A stretch of DNA of 64,000 nucleotides from Puniceicoccaceae bacterium (GTDB taxonomy: Bacteria; Verrucomicrobiota; Verrucomicrobiia; Opitutales; JAFGAQ01): the NCBI GenBank assembly GCA_040224245.1, contig JBEGIR010000071.1:1-64000 (forward strand), in the 5' to 3' direction. Every line of letters begins with the position of its first letter. The first letter of the stretch is position 1. This document shows positions 26,102 through 35,377 of the stretch, piece by piece. Position numbers and translations under genes: made by a program. The notes under the pieces were generated by a model. The model had not been told where the DNA came from. It saw nothing but the letters and a program-made list of their open reading frames with translations, and searched no databases.

Positions 26102-27496
26102 TCAGCCTGCGACACTCTCCTGCAGCTCTTCAATCGGATAAGTCCATATCTCAGACAGTGTGGGATGATACCACTGCACCTTCAACATGTCCTGTAGCGT
26201 CAGTCGGTTGCTCACTGCAACCGCAAGCGAGTGCATCAATTCGCCACCGTCACGTCCTACACACTCCGCCCCCAGAATGGTCCCGCTGGATCGTTCAGCG
26301 TACACCCTCACAAAACCGTAAAGTGCATCCATGATCAGCGATTTTCCATGATCGCCAAATGGGTAGATCGCTTCAAGGAAATCACATGACCTCATTTCAA
26401 GTTCTGCTCGTCCTAAACCTACAGCTGCGATCTGGGGGTCGGTAAAAACCACCCGTGTGAGTGAATCGTAGTCCACTTCCCGGACTTTTCCTCCAAGCGC
26501 ATGATGCACAGCATTTTCCCCTTGCAGGATCGCAACATGAACAATTTCTGCAGGCCCGGCACAATCCCCAGCAGCATACACAGCCGGATTGGTGCTCTGC
26601 TGCATCATGTTTGTTTGGATGTGACCACTGGGCGAAATTTGAATATCCGCATTTTCAAGATCCAGGAATTCTGTATTGGGTTTTCTCCCCAGCGCATTCA
26701 GAACTGCCTGTCCGTGGGCAAGGTGTGTGATCCCCTGGTGCTGAAACTGGACCATCACAGAACCCTCAACCCGGCGAACCCAGTCCAATGCAGTATCCGT
26801 GAAGACGCGAATGCCTTCCGCCTGCATGGCCCGCTTGAGTACTGTGCCCGCTTCGACAGAAAACTCCTTTATCAAGTGAGCACTTCGCTGAATCAGGGTT
26901 ACTTCAACACCAGCCCTGTTGAGAAATTGTGCCAGTTCACACGCAACAATGCCTCCACCCAGAACAACCATGGAAGCGGGGAACTCCTCAGCGGACAGGA
27001 TGTCATCGCTGGTCAGATAACCAACTGTGTTCAATCCGCGAATATCCGGCGCGTCCACTCGTGAACCCGTTGCAATCACATACTTATCTGCCCACAATTC
27101 CGTTCCATCCGCCAGCTGAATGGTGAGATGATCCAGGAAGCGAGCGTTGCTGCGATAAAGAGTGAAACGTCCATCCTGCAGTTGACCTGCACGATAGCCT
27201 GCAAATCCACTGATCAGCTGACGTTTGCGCTCCTGCAAGGCAGCAACATCAACACGCACCCGATTTTGTTGAATACCCAGCCTTGTTCCTTTCTGTACAC
27301 TGTGCACCAGCTCGGCAGTGTAAAGCAGGGTTTTCGATGGCATGCAGCCTTTGAGAATGCAAAGTCCGCCAAGTTCATCAGATCCGTCTACCACAGCAAC
27401 TTTTTGAGTGTATTCCAAGGCAGTGCGAGCAGCTGCATACCCTGCACTCCCACCTCCGATGATAATGATGTCGTAGTGATTGTCTTCCGCTCCCAT
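26102..27496 (-). CDS. Dihydrolipoamide dehydrogenase-like flavoprotein
   Basis: A 464-residue class I pyridine-nucleotide disulfide oxidoreductase. It has the FAD motif IIIGGGSAGYAAA (11-23), the redox-active disulfide in GGLCILKGCMPSK (C46/C51), the NAD motif VVLGGGIVACELAQ, the second FAD motif AVYAAGDC, and the C-terminal active-site pair HPTLSE (H444/E449). The disulfide spacing is right, but the sequence CILKGC differs from the usual CLNVGC, and the gene is not next to any 2-oxoacid dehydrogenase subunit. It may be a lipoamide dehydrogenase paralogue or a mercuric-reductase-like enzyme without the extra metal-binding cysteines. Confidence 0.85.
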   Translation of the reverse strand: MGAEDNHYDIIIIGGGSAGYAAARTALEYTQKVAVVDGSDELGGLCILKGCMPSKTLLYTAELVHSVQKGTRLGIQQNRVRVDVAALQERKRQLISGFAGYRAGQLQDGRFTLYRSNARFLDHLTIQLADGTELWADKYVIATGSRVDAPDIRGLNTVGYLTSDDILSAEEFPASMVVLGGGIVACELAQFLNRAGVEVTLIQRSAHLIKEFSVEAGTVLKRAMQAEGIRVFTDTALDWVRRVEGSVMVQFQHQGITHLAHGQAVLNALGRKPNTEFLDLENADIQISPSGHIQTNMMQQSTNPAVYAAGDCAGPAEIVHVAILQGENAVHHALGGKVREVDYDSLTRVVFTDPQIAAVGLGRAELEMRSCDFLEAIYPFGDHGKSLIMDALYGFVRVYAERSSGTILGAECVGRDGGELMHSLAVAVSNRLTLQDMLKVQWYHPTLSEIWTYPIEELQESVAG

Positions 27497-27682
27497 TCCT
27501 CAAACCTCCAGTAGATCAGGTAGTTATGATTGCCTCGCTTACTCCTGCATGCAAACCAAAACACGAATTCATTTGGGTCCAGTTGCGATTTTACGACAAT
27601 AGCAAAAGTGCAGGCTCCGAACCCGCCCCAAAATCAAAAGTCCATCCCGACGAAAATCGAAAATCTCTGCATCTGTCCACAT

Positions 27683-29701
27683 TCAGATAACAGGTGCGTG
27701 CTCCACACCGCTACCCAACGGCAGCTCCACCACAAACGTTGTGCCTTCTCCTTCACGCGTACGGAAGTGTAACTTGCCCCGGTGTTTGCGAACCACAATG
27801 TCATAAGTCATCGAAAGCCCCTGGCCTGTTCCTTTTCCCACTGCCTTAGTCGTGAAAAATGGATCAAACACACGCTCTGCCACCTTGGGATTCATTCCGC
27901 TGCCCGTATCCTCTACTTCGATCACGGCATGGTCTTGAGTTCGACGGGTGCGAATCACAATTTTGCCTTTTTCAAAGTCGCCTGCTTTCACCCGATCTTC
28001 GATGGCGTGTGCGGCATTGACAATGAGATTGAGGATGCTCTGCTTGAACGGACCAATGTCAACCGGAACCATACCCAAATCAGCATCCAGCTCCGTTTCC
28101 ACATCTGAGACATACTTCCATTCGTTGCGTGCAACCGTGATGGTCGACTGAATGGCCTGATTCACATCTTCATGACTGATCTCCCCGGATCCCGGATGTG
28201 AGAAATCTTTCATGGCCTGCACAATATCCCTCACACGGTGCGCGCCTTCCAGCGATTGACTGATCGCAAGGGGAACTTCTTCCATCAGAAAACCAAGATC
28301 CAGCTTCTCGGCCAATTCCTTGAACTTTGACTCCAGTTTTTGGTGTTCTGGAATTGAAGAGTTTAGTTCTGACATCACGCCTTGATAGAAAGACATGAAC
28401 TCGGAGGCCGATTCACTCAAAAACTGCAAATTGTCACTGATGAACTGAATCGGCGTATTGATCTCGTGTGCGATTCCCGCTGCCAATTGACCCACTGCCT
28501 CGAGTTTTTGGGCCTGACGCAGTTGCATTTCCATTTGATCCCGCTCCCGCTGCATATCGTAGCGTTTGCTTACATCTGTAATCAGACTCTGAAACAGAAA
28601 CGAACCATTCTCTCTGGTTTCCCGGAGGTAAATTTGATCCTCAACCCAGCAATACCCACCACCCTTCCTGCGGATGCGGTAATCCATCGAAACATGCTTT
28701 TCACCCGAAGCAAACGCCGCTAGCGTCGCCGTACGCAATCCTTCCACATCATCGGGATGCACGATCTGAAGGAAACGCAGGTGGCGCGTCAAAAAATCTT
28801 CTTGCTCGTATCCAAACAGGGATACCGTTTTGGAACAGAAACTCACATCCCACGACCCGGTCGATTGCAACAGAAACGCGCACGAACTGCTATGGTTCAC
28901 AATCTCCTGCAACTCATGAAGTTCATCGTTGATGCGCTTCTGATGGGAAATATCCATACCCGTCCCCACCACCCCAACGATTTTCCCGGACGAATCACGC
29001 AGCGGAACTTTGTTCGTGTTCAGCCAGATCATCGAACCTGAATCCTGAAATGCGCTCGACTCCTGCACGTTAACCTTGGGTCGACCCGTTGCGATGACTT
29101 CCTGCTCATCACAAAAGTATTTCATCGCATATTTGTGAGGGAAAAAATCAAAGTCGGATTTCCCAATCAACTCTTCGCTGCTTTTGCAACCCATGTAACC
29201 GGCAAGCACTTCGTTTGCCATGATGAACTTGCTATCCTCGTCTTTTGCGTAAATGAATGCGGGAAGAATATCGATTACGGTCCGCAAGAGACTGTGCTCC
29301 TCCTGAAGAACCGATTCCATCATTCGCTTTGAACTGACATCCACGATGGAGCCGACCAAAAATTCGGGCATTCGCTCGCTTGTTTCATGACGACGAACCG
29401 AGATTTCGAAAAACGACTGAGAACCCGATTCGTTTGTAGCCATGATCTCAAACTCGGCAGCGGGTTGAGAGGAGTCCCGTTCCCGCAATACGCGCAAAAG
29501 ATCCGTTACAATCCCCTCCGGTAAGATTTGCTCGAGGGACTGTCCGACACATTCATCGACCTCAGCAACCCCGGAAAGGTGTGCAAATCTTGTATTTGCC
29601 GCCATCAACTTCAACTTTGCATCACACACAAAGACTGCTGCCGGAAGGCATTCGAGCAATGCATTCCAGACCGCTGAGGGGTCGGGCGTTATCGAGTTCA
29701 T
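27683..29701 (-). CDS. Soluble PAS-domain sensor histidine kinase
   Basis: A 672-residue kinase with no membrane segment. Three PAS domains lie at about 13-120, 133-250 and 268-380, the middle one with the Y-A-K-D-E/FIMANE pattern and a following 'VPLRDSSGKIVGVVGTGMDIS' linker. The H-box is GQLAAGIAHEINTPIQF (H412), followed by a HATPase domain (about 545-665) with ILNLIVNAAHAI, DTGSGM, VFDPFFTTK and GTGQGLSM. The PAS domains suggest a cytoplasmic signal, such as redox, light or a small molecule. No response regulator is adjacent, so the partner is elsewhere. Confidence 0.92.
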   Translation of the reverse strand: MNSITPDPSAVWNALLECLPAAVFVCDAKLKLMAANTRFAHLSGVAEVDECVGQSLEQILPEGIVTDLLRVLRERDSSQPAAEFEIMATNESGSQSFFEISVRRHETSERMPEFLVGSIVDVSSKRMMESVLQEEHSLLRTVIDILPAFIYAKDEDSKFIMANEVLAGYMGCKSSEELIGKSDFDFFPHKYAMKYFCDEQEVIATGRPKVNVQESSAFQDSGSMIWLNTNKVPLRDSSGKIVGVVGTGMDISHQKRINDELHELQEIVNHSSSCAFLLQSTGSWDVSFCSKTVSLFGYEQEDFLTRHLRFLQIVHPDDVEGLRTATLAAFASGEKHVSMDYRIRRKGGGYCWVEDQIYLRETRENGSFLFQSLITDVSKRYDMQRERDQMEMQLRQAQKLEAVGQLAAGIAHEINTPIQFISDNLQFLSESASEFMSFYQGVMSELNSSIPEHQKLESKFKELAEKLDLGFLMEEVPLAISQSLEGAHRVRDIVQAMKDFSHPGSGEISHEDVNQAIQSTITVARNEWKYVSDVETELDADLGMVPVDIGPFKQSILNLIVNAAHAIEDRVKAGDFEKGKIVIRTRRTQDHAVIEVEDTGSGMNPKVAERVFDPFFTTKAVGKGTGQGLSMTYDIVVRKHRGKLHFRTREGEGTTFVVELPLGSGVEHAPVI

Positions 29702-29879
29702 GATGGATTCGCCAATGTTCAGACTGACAATCTATCTATCGCCCAAAAAACAGGAAGGTTAAGGAAATCCGTCAATTCCATGATTCCCAACTGACAACTG
29801 TGCATACTGCCTTTCCTGCTCAATACATTGCACCAATCAGGCATGAATGCATGACTGACGGCGGCTCCAGAATGCACTT

Positions 29880-30824
29880 TCAGCTTTTCCGTCGTTTTGT
29901 CAGCTCCCGAACTTCGCGTTCATACGCAAAAATGAACTGCTGAGCAATGCCCGCGTATTCCCCAAAGTGCTGTTGCGCCCATTTCAGCACTTCATTCCGC
30001 TTTAGTCCCGACAATCCGTAGCGATGTTCCATTGCTTTCAGGATCCAGGTGTCCAATGGGAACGACTCATATCGCCCTCCACCATAGAGCAGGATGCAGT
30101 CGGCTACTTTCTCTCCGACTCCGGGCAGGCACATCAATTCCGCCCTTGCCTCTGCAAATGGCAGGGATTTCAGACGTCGAAAGAAATCAGGATCGGCAGC
30201 AATGTAACGCGCGCTGCCTTGGATGTAGTTGCAGCGATACCCGGTGCGGCATCGTCGCAGCACCTCCAGATCTGCCTGAGCCAGCACTTCCCATGATGGG
30301 TATTCCCACCAGCCTGGCTCCACTTCCTCTCCCAACTCCCGCGACAGGTTATGGAGCATCTGCCGGATCTGGGGAATCTGTTTGTTGGAACTGCACAGGA
30401 ACGTCAGAATCACTTTCTCTACAGGTTGTCTGAGGATGCGCAGTCCCGGAAAGGACTCTACACAGCGCAGCAAGTAGCTGTCTTGCTCCAGTGGAAGTCC
30501 CTCAAGGTAGAGTTCATGCGGTTCGTTCAGGCGGAAAAAAACGCCAAGTGCATCGCGAACTTTCTGCCCTTTGTCGCGCCTCAAGCTTGAAAACTGCAAG
30601 CACCCATCTGAGGCAAGCCGCAATCTCACAAGCACACCGTCCAGAATACCAATCCAGATCGCAGTGCACTTCCCCTCTGGGTCGAGAGTCGCTTCCATTG
30701 CACGATCCCGCTCCCATTGAAAGGTCTGACCACCTTCGAGAAGTTCTTCAAGCACCCGTGAGCTGAGGCGAAATCCAGCATCAAGCGTTTCCCAGGTCAA
30801 TGCATTTGCCTCCAGCTCTTTCAT
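29880..30824 (-). CDS. OGG1-type 8-oxoguanine DNA glycosylase/lyase
   Basis: Removes 8-oxoguanine opposite C and nicks the strand. The ATG at 30824 overlaps the preceding stop by 4 nt and gives 314 residues; an upstream GTG adds unrelated sequence. The match is to the eukaryotic OGG1 family rather than MutM: an N-terminal TBP-like domain with GGQTFQWER, the CSSNKQIPQIRQML segment (OGG1 has SSNN there), the helix-hairpin-helix LPGVGEKVADC with catalytic Lys (residue 239 from this start), and the Asp in FPLDTWI (258). It is downstream of a secreted protein and a UvrD-type helicase. Confidence 0.92.
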   Translation of the reverse strand: MKELEANALTWETLDAGFRLSSRVLEELLEGGQTFQWERDRAMEATLDPEGKCTAIWIGILDGVLVRLRLASDGCLQFSSLRRDKGQKVRDALGVFFRLNEPHELYLEGLPLEQDSYLLRCVESFPGLRILRQPVEKVILTFLCSSNKQIPQIRQMLHNLSRELGEEVEPGWWEYPSWEVLAQADLEVLRRCRTGYRCNYIQGSARYIAADPDFFRRLKSLPFAEARAELMCLPGVGEKVADCILLYGGGRYESFPLDTWILKAMEHRYGLSGLKRNEVLKWAQQHFGEYAGIAQQFIFAYEREVRELTKRRKS

Positions 30825-31369
30825 TCCAGGCTGGCTACACCTTGCCTTCCCCTGGATTCCTCCTGGGGCAACTCCCACAGGTAGCTTTTATACTCGGCAA
30901 GCTTTTCTCCATCTGCCTTGCCAACACGGATTCGCCAGGCAACGGGAAGCCCCCGTTCAGCCTGCTCGGAATCGGTGAGGCCTAGAAACACAACGTCCGT
31001 GGACTTGCGTATTTCGGGCAGTACAAAGTCTTGCCTGCGCAATCGGGAAGTGCCCGGTTGCAAAAACTCCAGTTCGAAAAGCGTTCCGGAGGGCAACTTC
31101 TCGATTTTCCGGTTGAGATAAACCACGAAGTAGATCCCTGCACGTTGTTCCGGGTCACTTCGCAAGATGACCCGCTTCCCAAAGTGCTCCCTCCCCGTAA
31201 AATACTCGGCAATGCGAAAAAATGCCTTCGCCTCCATCGATTGCACCCGCACTTTCTCAACCTTCAATCCCTCGTCGGCAATGCTCTCAGACGGACACAA
31301 GAGCAACAGGAAAGCACTGCACACAGCGGCAGCACAGCTTTGGCGCATCACTTGTCGAAATGTTGCCAT
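30821..31369 (-). CDS. Secreted hypothetical protein between helicase and OGG1
   Basis: From the ATG at 31369 the 182-residue product starts with a signal peptide (MATFRQVMRQSCAAAVCSAF, then LLLLCPSESIADE), so it is probably periplasmic. The mature part is beta-rich and charged, with 'FGKRVILRSDPEQRAGIYFVVYL' and 'DVVFLGLTDSEQ' segments, and the C-terminus is basic. I do not recognise a family. It lies immediately downstream of the helicase gene (its ATG begins before the helicase stop codon) and is coupled to OGG1 by ATGA, so it belongs to the same transcript. Confidence 0.75.
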   Translation of the reverse strand: MATFRQVMRQSCAAAVCSAFLLLLCPSESIADEGLKVEKVRVQSMEAKAFFRIAEYFTGREHFGKRVILRSDPEQRAGIYFVVYLNRKIEKLPSGTLFELEFLQPGTSRLRRQDFVLPEIRKSTDVVFLGLTDSEQAERGLPVAWRIRVGKADGEKLAEYKSYLWELPQEESRGRQGVASLE

Positions 31370-31370
31370 A

Positions 31371-33395
31371 CTACCGATAATATTGCTGCGCCATGGATAC
31401 ACTTTCAAAACAATCCTTCGGCAAAATTTGCACAAACCGACTGGGTTCCATGCGCACTGGAGGGCCGCCCTGAGTGGTCAGAATGGGATAGGAAAGGTAA
31501 AGCTCATCCATTGCCCGCGTCACCGCGACATAAAACAAGCGGCGCTCTTCTTCCACATCATCCGATTCAATCGCACGCTTGAGCGGCAACTGCCCATCCG
31601 CAAGGCCGATGACAAAGACCACCGGAAATTCCAGGCCTTTCGATTGATGAATCGTTGTCAGCCGCACGCAGTCCGTATCGGGATCAATGCTGCGGTTCGA
31701 AGTTTCACTGTTGAGCAGGATCAACTGAGCCAGCAGCTCTTCCATCGTATCAAAGCGTGCAGCAAACCCAATCAGGCTTTCCAAATCATCCATACGATTG
31801 GTCCAGTTCGGATAAACCTCACGAATAAAACCACTGTACCAACCCTCGACTGCGAGTTCGACCACGCGCTCTGGATGTCGGGTTTCCACTGCTTGCTGCA
31901 CATCTTTTAAGGTCTGTACCAGAGAGGGCCATTGCTCTTTCGCAGGCTCTGGAACCCGCTTGAATACCTTGCTATGCAGCAGGGCGTCAACGAGTGAAAT
32001 CGACTCCCGGGCAGCCAGTGCCTTGGCGTCGGCGAGCAGTTTGAGTGAAGTCCTAGCTCCCACTTTGGGCAACAATCCCGTAAATCGCATGAAGGCCGTT
32101 GCATCCTCTGGATTGCAGGCAAAACGAAGCTGTGCCACCAAATCCCGCACGTGGGCCTGCTCAAAAAACTTTACACCACTGGTGATCACAAACGGCAATC
32201 CACGGCGAGACAGCTCGATCTGCAAATCCATTGCATGAAAATGCGCGCGATACAGCACTGCAATATCACTGAAGGAACGCCCGCCTTCTTCCACAAGACG
32301 CAAAATCCGGGAAGCCACAAACTGCGCCTGCTGCCGCGTATCGACCGTTTGAACGAAATAAGGGTGCACGATGCTTTCGCGCCATGCCCGCAGTTCTTTT
32401 TTGAAGCCAAGTCCCGGGGGCTGCGTTTCGAGCACGTTGTTCGCAAAGCGCAAAATCTCCGGCGTGCTGCGATAGTTCGTTTCAATTTTGTAGATCTGCG
32501 TCCCCGGGTGGCGCTCCGCAAAGGAGAGAATGTTGTCAATATTTGCGCCTCGCCAGGTGTAGATACATTGCGCATCGTCCCCCACCGCCATGATGCGATG
32601 GTGCGCGCCCATGAGATCAATGATGCGGGATTGCAGGATATTGGTGTCCTGATACTCGTCCACGAGCAGATGACGGAAACGGTTTGCATAGTAGTTTGCT
32701 GCCTCCGTATCGCTCTCCATTACCTTGAGCCAATACTCAAGAAGATCGTCGTAGTCACAAACTTGCTGTTCCAACTTTCGGGCTTGATAGAGCTTTGCAA
32801 ACTGTGCAATGCGGCCAGACAACTCCGCAAAATAGGGATACTTGTCGGCGAGCACATCATCGATATTCTGCATGGTGTTGCGCGCGTAGCTCAGCATGTT
32901 TGCGATCACTTTTGCACGCGGATAATCTTTCACTTTCAAAAACTCCTTGTCGGTGTCTTTGATGGTCTCGGTGAGAAGGGCTTCTGCATCGGTCTCGTCG
33001 ATGATGTTAAAGGAACGGCTGAGTCCCACACTTTCCCCGAACGTTCGCAAGACACGCTGACCGATGTGGTGAAATGTGCCTCCCCAGAATTGCTTCGGAG
33101 GAATACCTGTCAGCGATTCCACTCGCTCCAGCATTTCCCGTGCTGCCTTATTCGTAAAGGTCAGCAACAGGATTTCCCCCGGAAGAACCCCCTGACGCAA
33201 CAGCCAGGCAACCCGATAGGTCAGCGTGCGTGTTTTTCCGGAACCCGCTCCCGCCAACACCAGTGCGGGACCATCGGGCGAAGTCACCGCATCGTATTGC
33301 TCGTCATTCAGTGTCGCCCGAAAATCAATCGACTCGAGCACAGCGCGATCCGCAGAAAATGGTGTTGAAAAATCCACTGCTTCCATCAGTGGCAT
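31371..33395 (-). CDS. UvrD/Rep-family ATP-dependent DNA helicase
   Basis: A 674-residue superfamily 1A 3'-5' helicase. All motifs are visible: Walker A AGAGSGKT (48-55), LTFTNKAAREML (Ia), VDEYQDTN (II), GDDAQCIYTWRGA (III), NYRSTPEI (IV), TTIHQSKGLEFPVVFVIG (V) and EERRLFYVAVTRA (VI). It is closest in size to Rep/PcrA, and is too short for AddA or RecB. A repair or replication-restart role is likely from family; its co-transcription with OGG1 supports repair. 48 bp separate it from fliO upstream. Confidence 0.95.
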   Translation of the reverse strand: MPLMEAVDFSTPFSADRAVLESIDFRATLNDEQYDAVTSPDGPALVLAGAGSGKTRTLTYRVAWLLRQGVLPGEILLLTFTNKAAREMLERVESLTGIPPKQFWGGTFHHIGQRVLRTFGESVGLSRSFNIIDETDAEALLTETIKDTDKEFLKVKDYPRAKVIANMLSYARNTMQNIDDVLADKYPYFAELSGRIAQFAKLYQARKLEQQVCDYDDLLEYWLKVMESDTEAANYYANRFRHLLVDEYQDTNILQSRIIDLMGAHHRIMAVGDDAQCIYTWRGANIDNILSFAERHPGTQIYKIETNYRSTPEILRFANNVLETQPPGLGFKKELRAWRESIVHPYFVQTVDTRQQAQFVASRILRLVEEGGRSFSDIAVLYRAHFHAMDLQIELSRRGLPFVITSGVKFFEQAHVRDLVAQLRFACNPEDATAFMRFTGLLPKVGARTSLKLLADAKALAARESISLVDALLHSKVFKRVPEPAKEQWPSLVQTLKDVQQAVETRHPERVVELAVEGWYSGFIREVYPNWTNRMDDLESLIGFAARFDTMEELLAQLILLNSETSNRSIDPDTDCVRLTTIHQSKGLEFPVVFVIGLADGQLPLKRAIESDDVEEERRLFYVAVTRAMDELYLSYPILTTQGGPPVRMEPSRFVQILPKDCFESVSMAQQYYR

Positions 33396-33443
33396 GCACG
33401 GGAAAAAATCAAACCCAAACCGGTTTCAGACCCAGATTTCACT

Positions 33444-34004
33444 TCACTGCGTCTGCGATTCCTTCACATCAAGCTCAGGCTCTGGAGTCTCCAGATAGCA
33501 CAGGTGATTGATCACTCCCGGAGCCACGCCCAGTAGCATGCGCTGCTCTCCATATTCCACCACCACCAGAAATTGCCGATTCCCGAGTGCCTTCGTTTCC
33601 CGAATGCGAAGGTCCTTTGAAACCCCGAATTGTCGGATGGAATTGCCACCGCGTTTGGTGTATATCCAAAATCCAGCCACCGCAGCCAGCATCACAAGAA
33701 AAAGTGCGAGCGACCCCATCAGCCCAGATCCCGATGGCTTTGCTTCAAACCAGGGTTCGGAACGTGCACGGGGCTGTAGCACGGCTCCATCCTGCTCCAC
33801 CACTGGTGCAGTGACAATCTCTTCCCCAGATTCATTTCCCTCATCGCTCATGCCAAATGGCACCATTACAGAGGTAAAGAGCAGCAGGCAGGTAAGCAGT
33901 TTAGAAAGTTGGCAGACTTGATTCATGGATTGCTGACAGGGTGACAGGGATATTCGGGATGATTTCGATGCATTTCGCAAGGACTTCACCCCAACTCTGC
34001 TCAC
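33444..34004 (-). CDS. fliO: Flagellar biosynthesis protein FliO
   Basis: A single-pass accessory of the flagellar export gate. The protein has an N-terminal signal-anchor-like segment, a central membrane helix (GLMGSLALFLVMLAAVAGFWIY) and a basic cytoplasmic FliO domain with IRQFGVSKDLRIRETKALGNRQFLVVVEYGEQRMLLGV. The GTG at 34004 overlaps the fliN stop codon, but an ATG at 33926 (MNQVCQLSKLL) gives a cleaner signal sequence, so the start is uncertain. It is the last flagellar gene here; fliP, fliQ and fliR do not follow. Confidence 0.85.
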   Translation of the reverse strand: MSRVGVKSLRNASKSSRISLSPCQQSMNQVCQLSKLLTCLLLFTSVMVPFGMSDEGNESGEEIVTAPVVEQDGAVLQPRARSEPWFEAKPSGSGLMGSLALFLVMLAAVAGFWIYTKRGGNSIRQFGVSKDLRIRETKALGNRQFLVVVEYGEQRMLLGVAPGVINHLCYLETPEPELDVKESQTQ

Positions 34005-34264
34005 AATAACAAATCCCGGTCATCCGTGACAATCTCCGTCACTTTGATTCCGAAATTATCATCCACGACTACCACTTCACCGTAGGCAACCAACTTGTCG
34101 TTGACATACAATCCGACGGGGTCCGTTGCCTGCTGCTTGAGCTGCAGTACCGTGCCAGGCGTCAGCTCCATCAGCTCCTTCATGGGAAGAAAGCACGACC
34201 CCAGCTTCACACTGAGCTGCACTTTCACATCCATGACCATGTTCAAATTGTCTTCGTTTAACAT
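34001..34264 (-). CDS. fliN: Flagellar motor switch protein FliN
   Basis: C-ring component that, with FliM and FliG, sets rotation direction and docks the export ATPase complex. The 87-residue protein is a single SpoA domain with VKVQLSVKLG, LTPGTVLQLKQQATDPVGLYVNDKLVAYGEVVVVDDNFGIKVTEI. The short length means it lacks the N-terminal extension of longer FliN/FliY proteins. It is 55 nt downstream of fliM and overlaps fliO's GTG start. Confidence 0.95.
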   Translation of the reverse strand: MLNEDNLNMVMDVKVQLSVKLGSCFLPMKELMELTPGTVLQLKQQATDPVGLYVNDKLVAYGEVVVVDDNFGIKVTEIVTDDRDLLL

Positions 34265-34319
34265 CCTCTTTGCTCCTGTTCAGATTAGAATTCCGGCGAG
34301 ACTGCAGATCGCGCCTGTG

Positions 34320-35318
34320 TTATCGGATAAACTCCTTCAGTTCAACAGCGACCCGTCCATTCTGAATCCCGATCTCCCCGCGAAACTTTTCAACTCCCTC
34401 AAATTTCACTTCCGTGTGCTCAATGATATCAGGAGACAGTTCAATAACGTCGCCGACTTTGAGGGAAATCACCTCTGAAACACGTAATTTTTCAAGTGTC
34501 CATTCTGCGGTCGTATGTACCCCGATTTTGCTGAAACTCTCATACCAGCGCGCTTCTTTGGCAGATGAACCCGCATTCTGGGCACTGTGCTTGTGCTTCG
34601 ATTCCATGCGCTTGATCAGCATTTCGATCGAATAGTATGGAAGTGCCAACTGAATGCTCTCCGAGCAATCCCCGAGCATGGTCTCCATCGTCAGAACGAG
34701 CATGATCGCATCGTGCGGCGAGGTCTGCAGGAAACGTCCATTGGTCTCCTTTCCGATCAGATAGGCATTCATCTCGGGAGCATCCTCCCACTGGGCACAC
34801 CATTCACTGAGGATGATCTGAATCACCTCATCCACCATCGTCATTTCGATTTCTGTGAGATAGCGCTCGTCTTTGATCGAATGCCCCTTGCCACCCAGCA
34901 TGCGATCCACCACGGTCATGGCCAGGCGTGGATTGGTCGCCATGATGCCAATTCCCTCAAGCGGGTCGACCTTGAACATGTTGATGTAGGTTGGATTGGG
35001 AATCGTCTCTACAAACTGCAGATAAGGCGTGGTCGTCAGCTGGGACATCTTGATTTCCACATCCATCTTGAGATACATCGACAAGCGTGCACTCAGGTAG
35101 CGAATGAAGTCCTCATGGCTGATGCGCACATGGCGCAGTTCATACTCCGTCAGAAAGATCGGGTTGCGGAAATCATAGGCCTCCACATAGAGGTTAGGCA
35201 CATCATCGATGCGCTTGCCCTCCCAGGAATAGACAACGTCCTGCTGTTCACTCGCAGCCTGTGCAAGTAAGGCATCGATACCGCCCTGACTAAGAAGAAT
35301 ATCGTCTTCGTCTCCCAT
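34320..35318 (-). CDS. fliM: Flagellar motor switch protein FliM
   Basis: C-ring protein that binds CheY-P. The 332-residue protein starts with the CheY-binding peptide DEDDILLSQGGIDALL (2-17; LSQ-x-x-IDALL core), then the CheC-like middle domain (about 45-235, with GGKGHSI and DERYLTEIE), and the C-terminal SpoA domain (about 250-332, LKVGDVIEL). Length and order are normal. It follows fliL by 59 nt. Confidence 0.95.
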   Translation of the reverse strand: MGDEDDILLSQGGIDALLAQAASEQQDVVYSWEGKRIDDVPNLYVEAYDFRNPIFLTEYELRHVRISHEDFIRYLSARLSMYLKMDVEIKMSQLTTTPYLQFVETIPNPTYINMFKVDPLEGIGIMATNPRLAMTVVDRMLGGKGHSIKDERYLTEIEMTMVDEVIQIILSEWCAQWEDAPEMNAYLIGKETNGRFLQTSPHDAIMLVLTMETMLGDCSESIQLALPYYSIEMLIKRMESKHKHSAQNAGSSAKEARWYESFSKIGVHTTAEWTLEKLRVSEVISLKVGDVIELSPDIIEHTEVKFEGVEKFRGEIGIQNGRVAVELKEFIR

Positions 35319-35377
35319 GCTTGAACCTTCCGCAAATGCTAAAAATCAATCCTTTGGGTAACCCAGTGCATTCGGCA

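Noticed and set aside
32151-33368. 405-aa open frame on the plus strand
   Set aside because: It is antisense to the helicase gene, whose seven motifs are intact.
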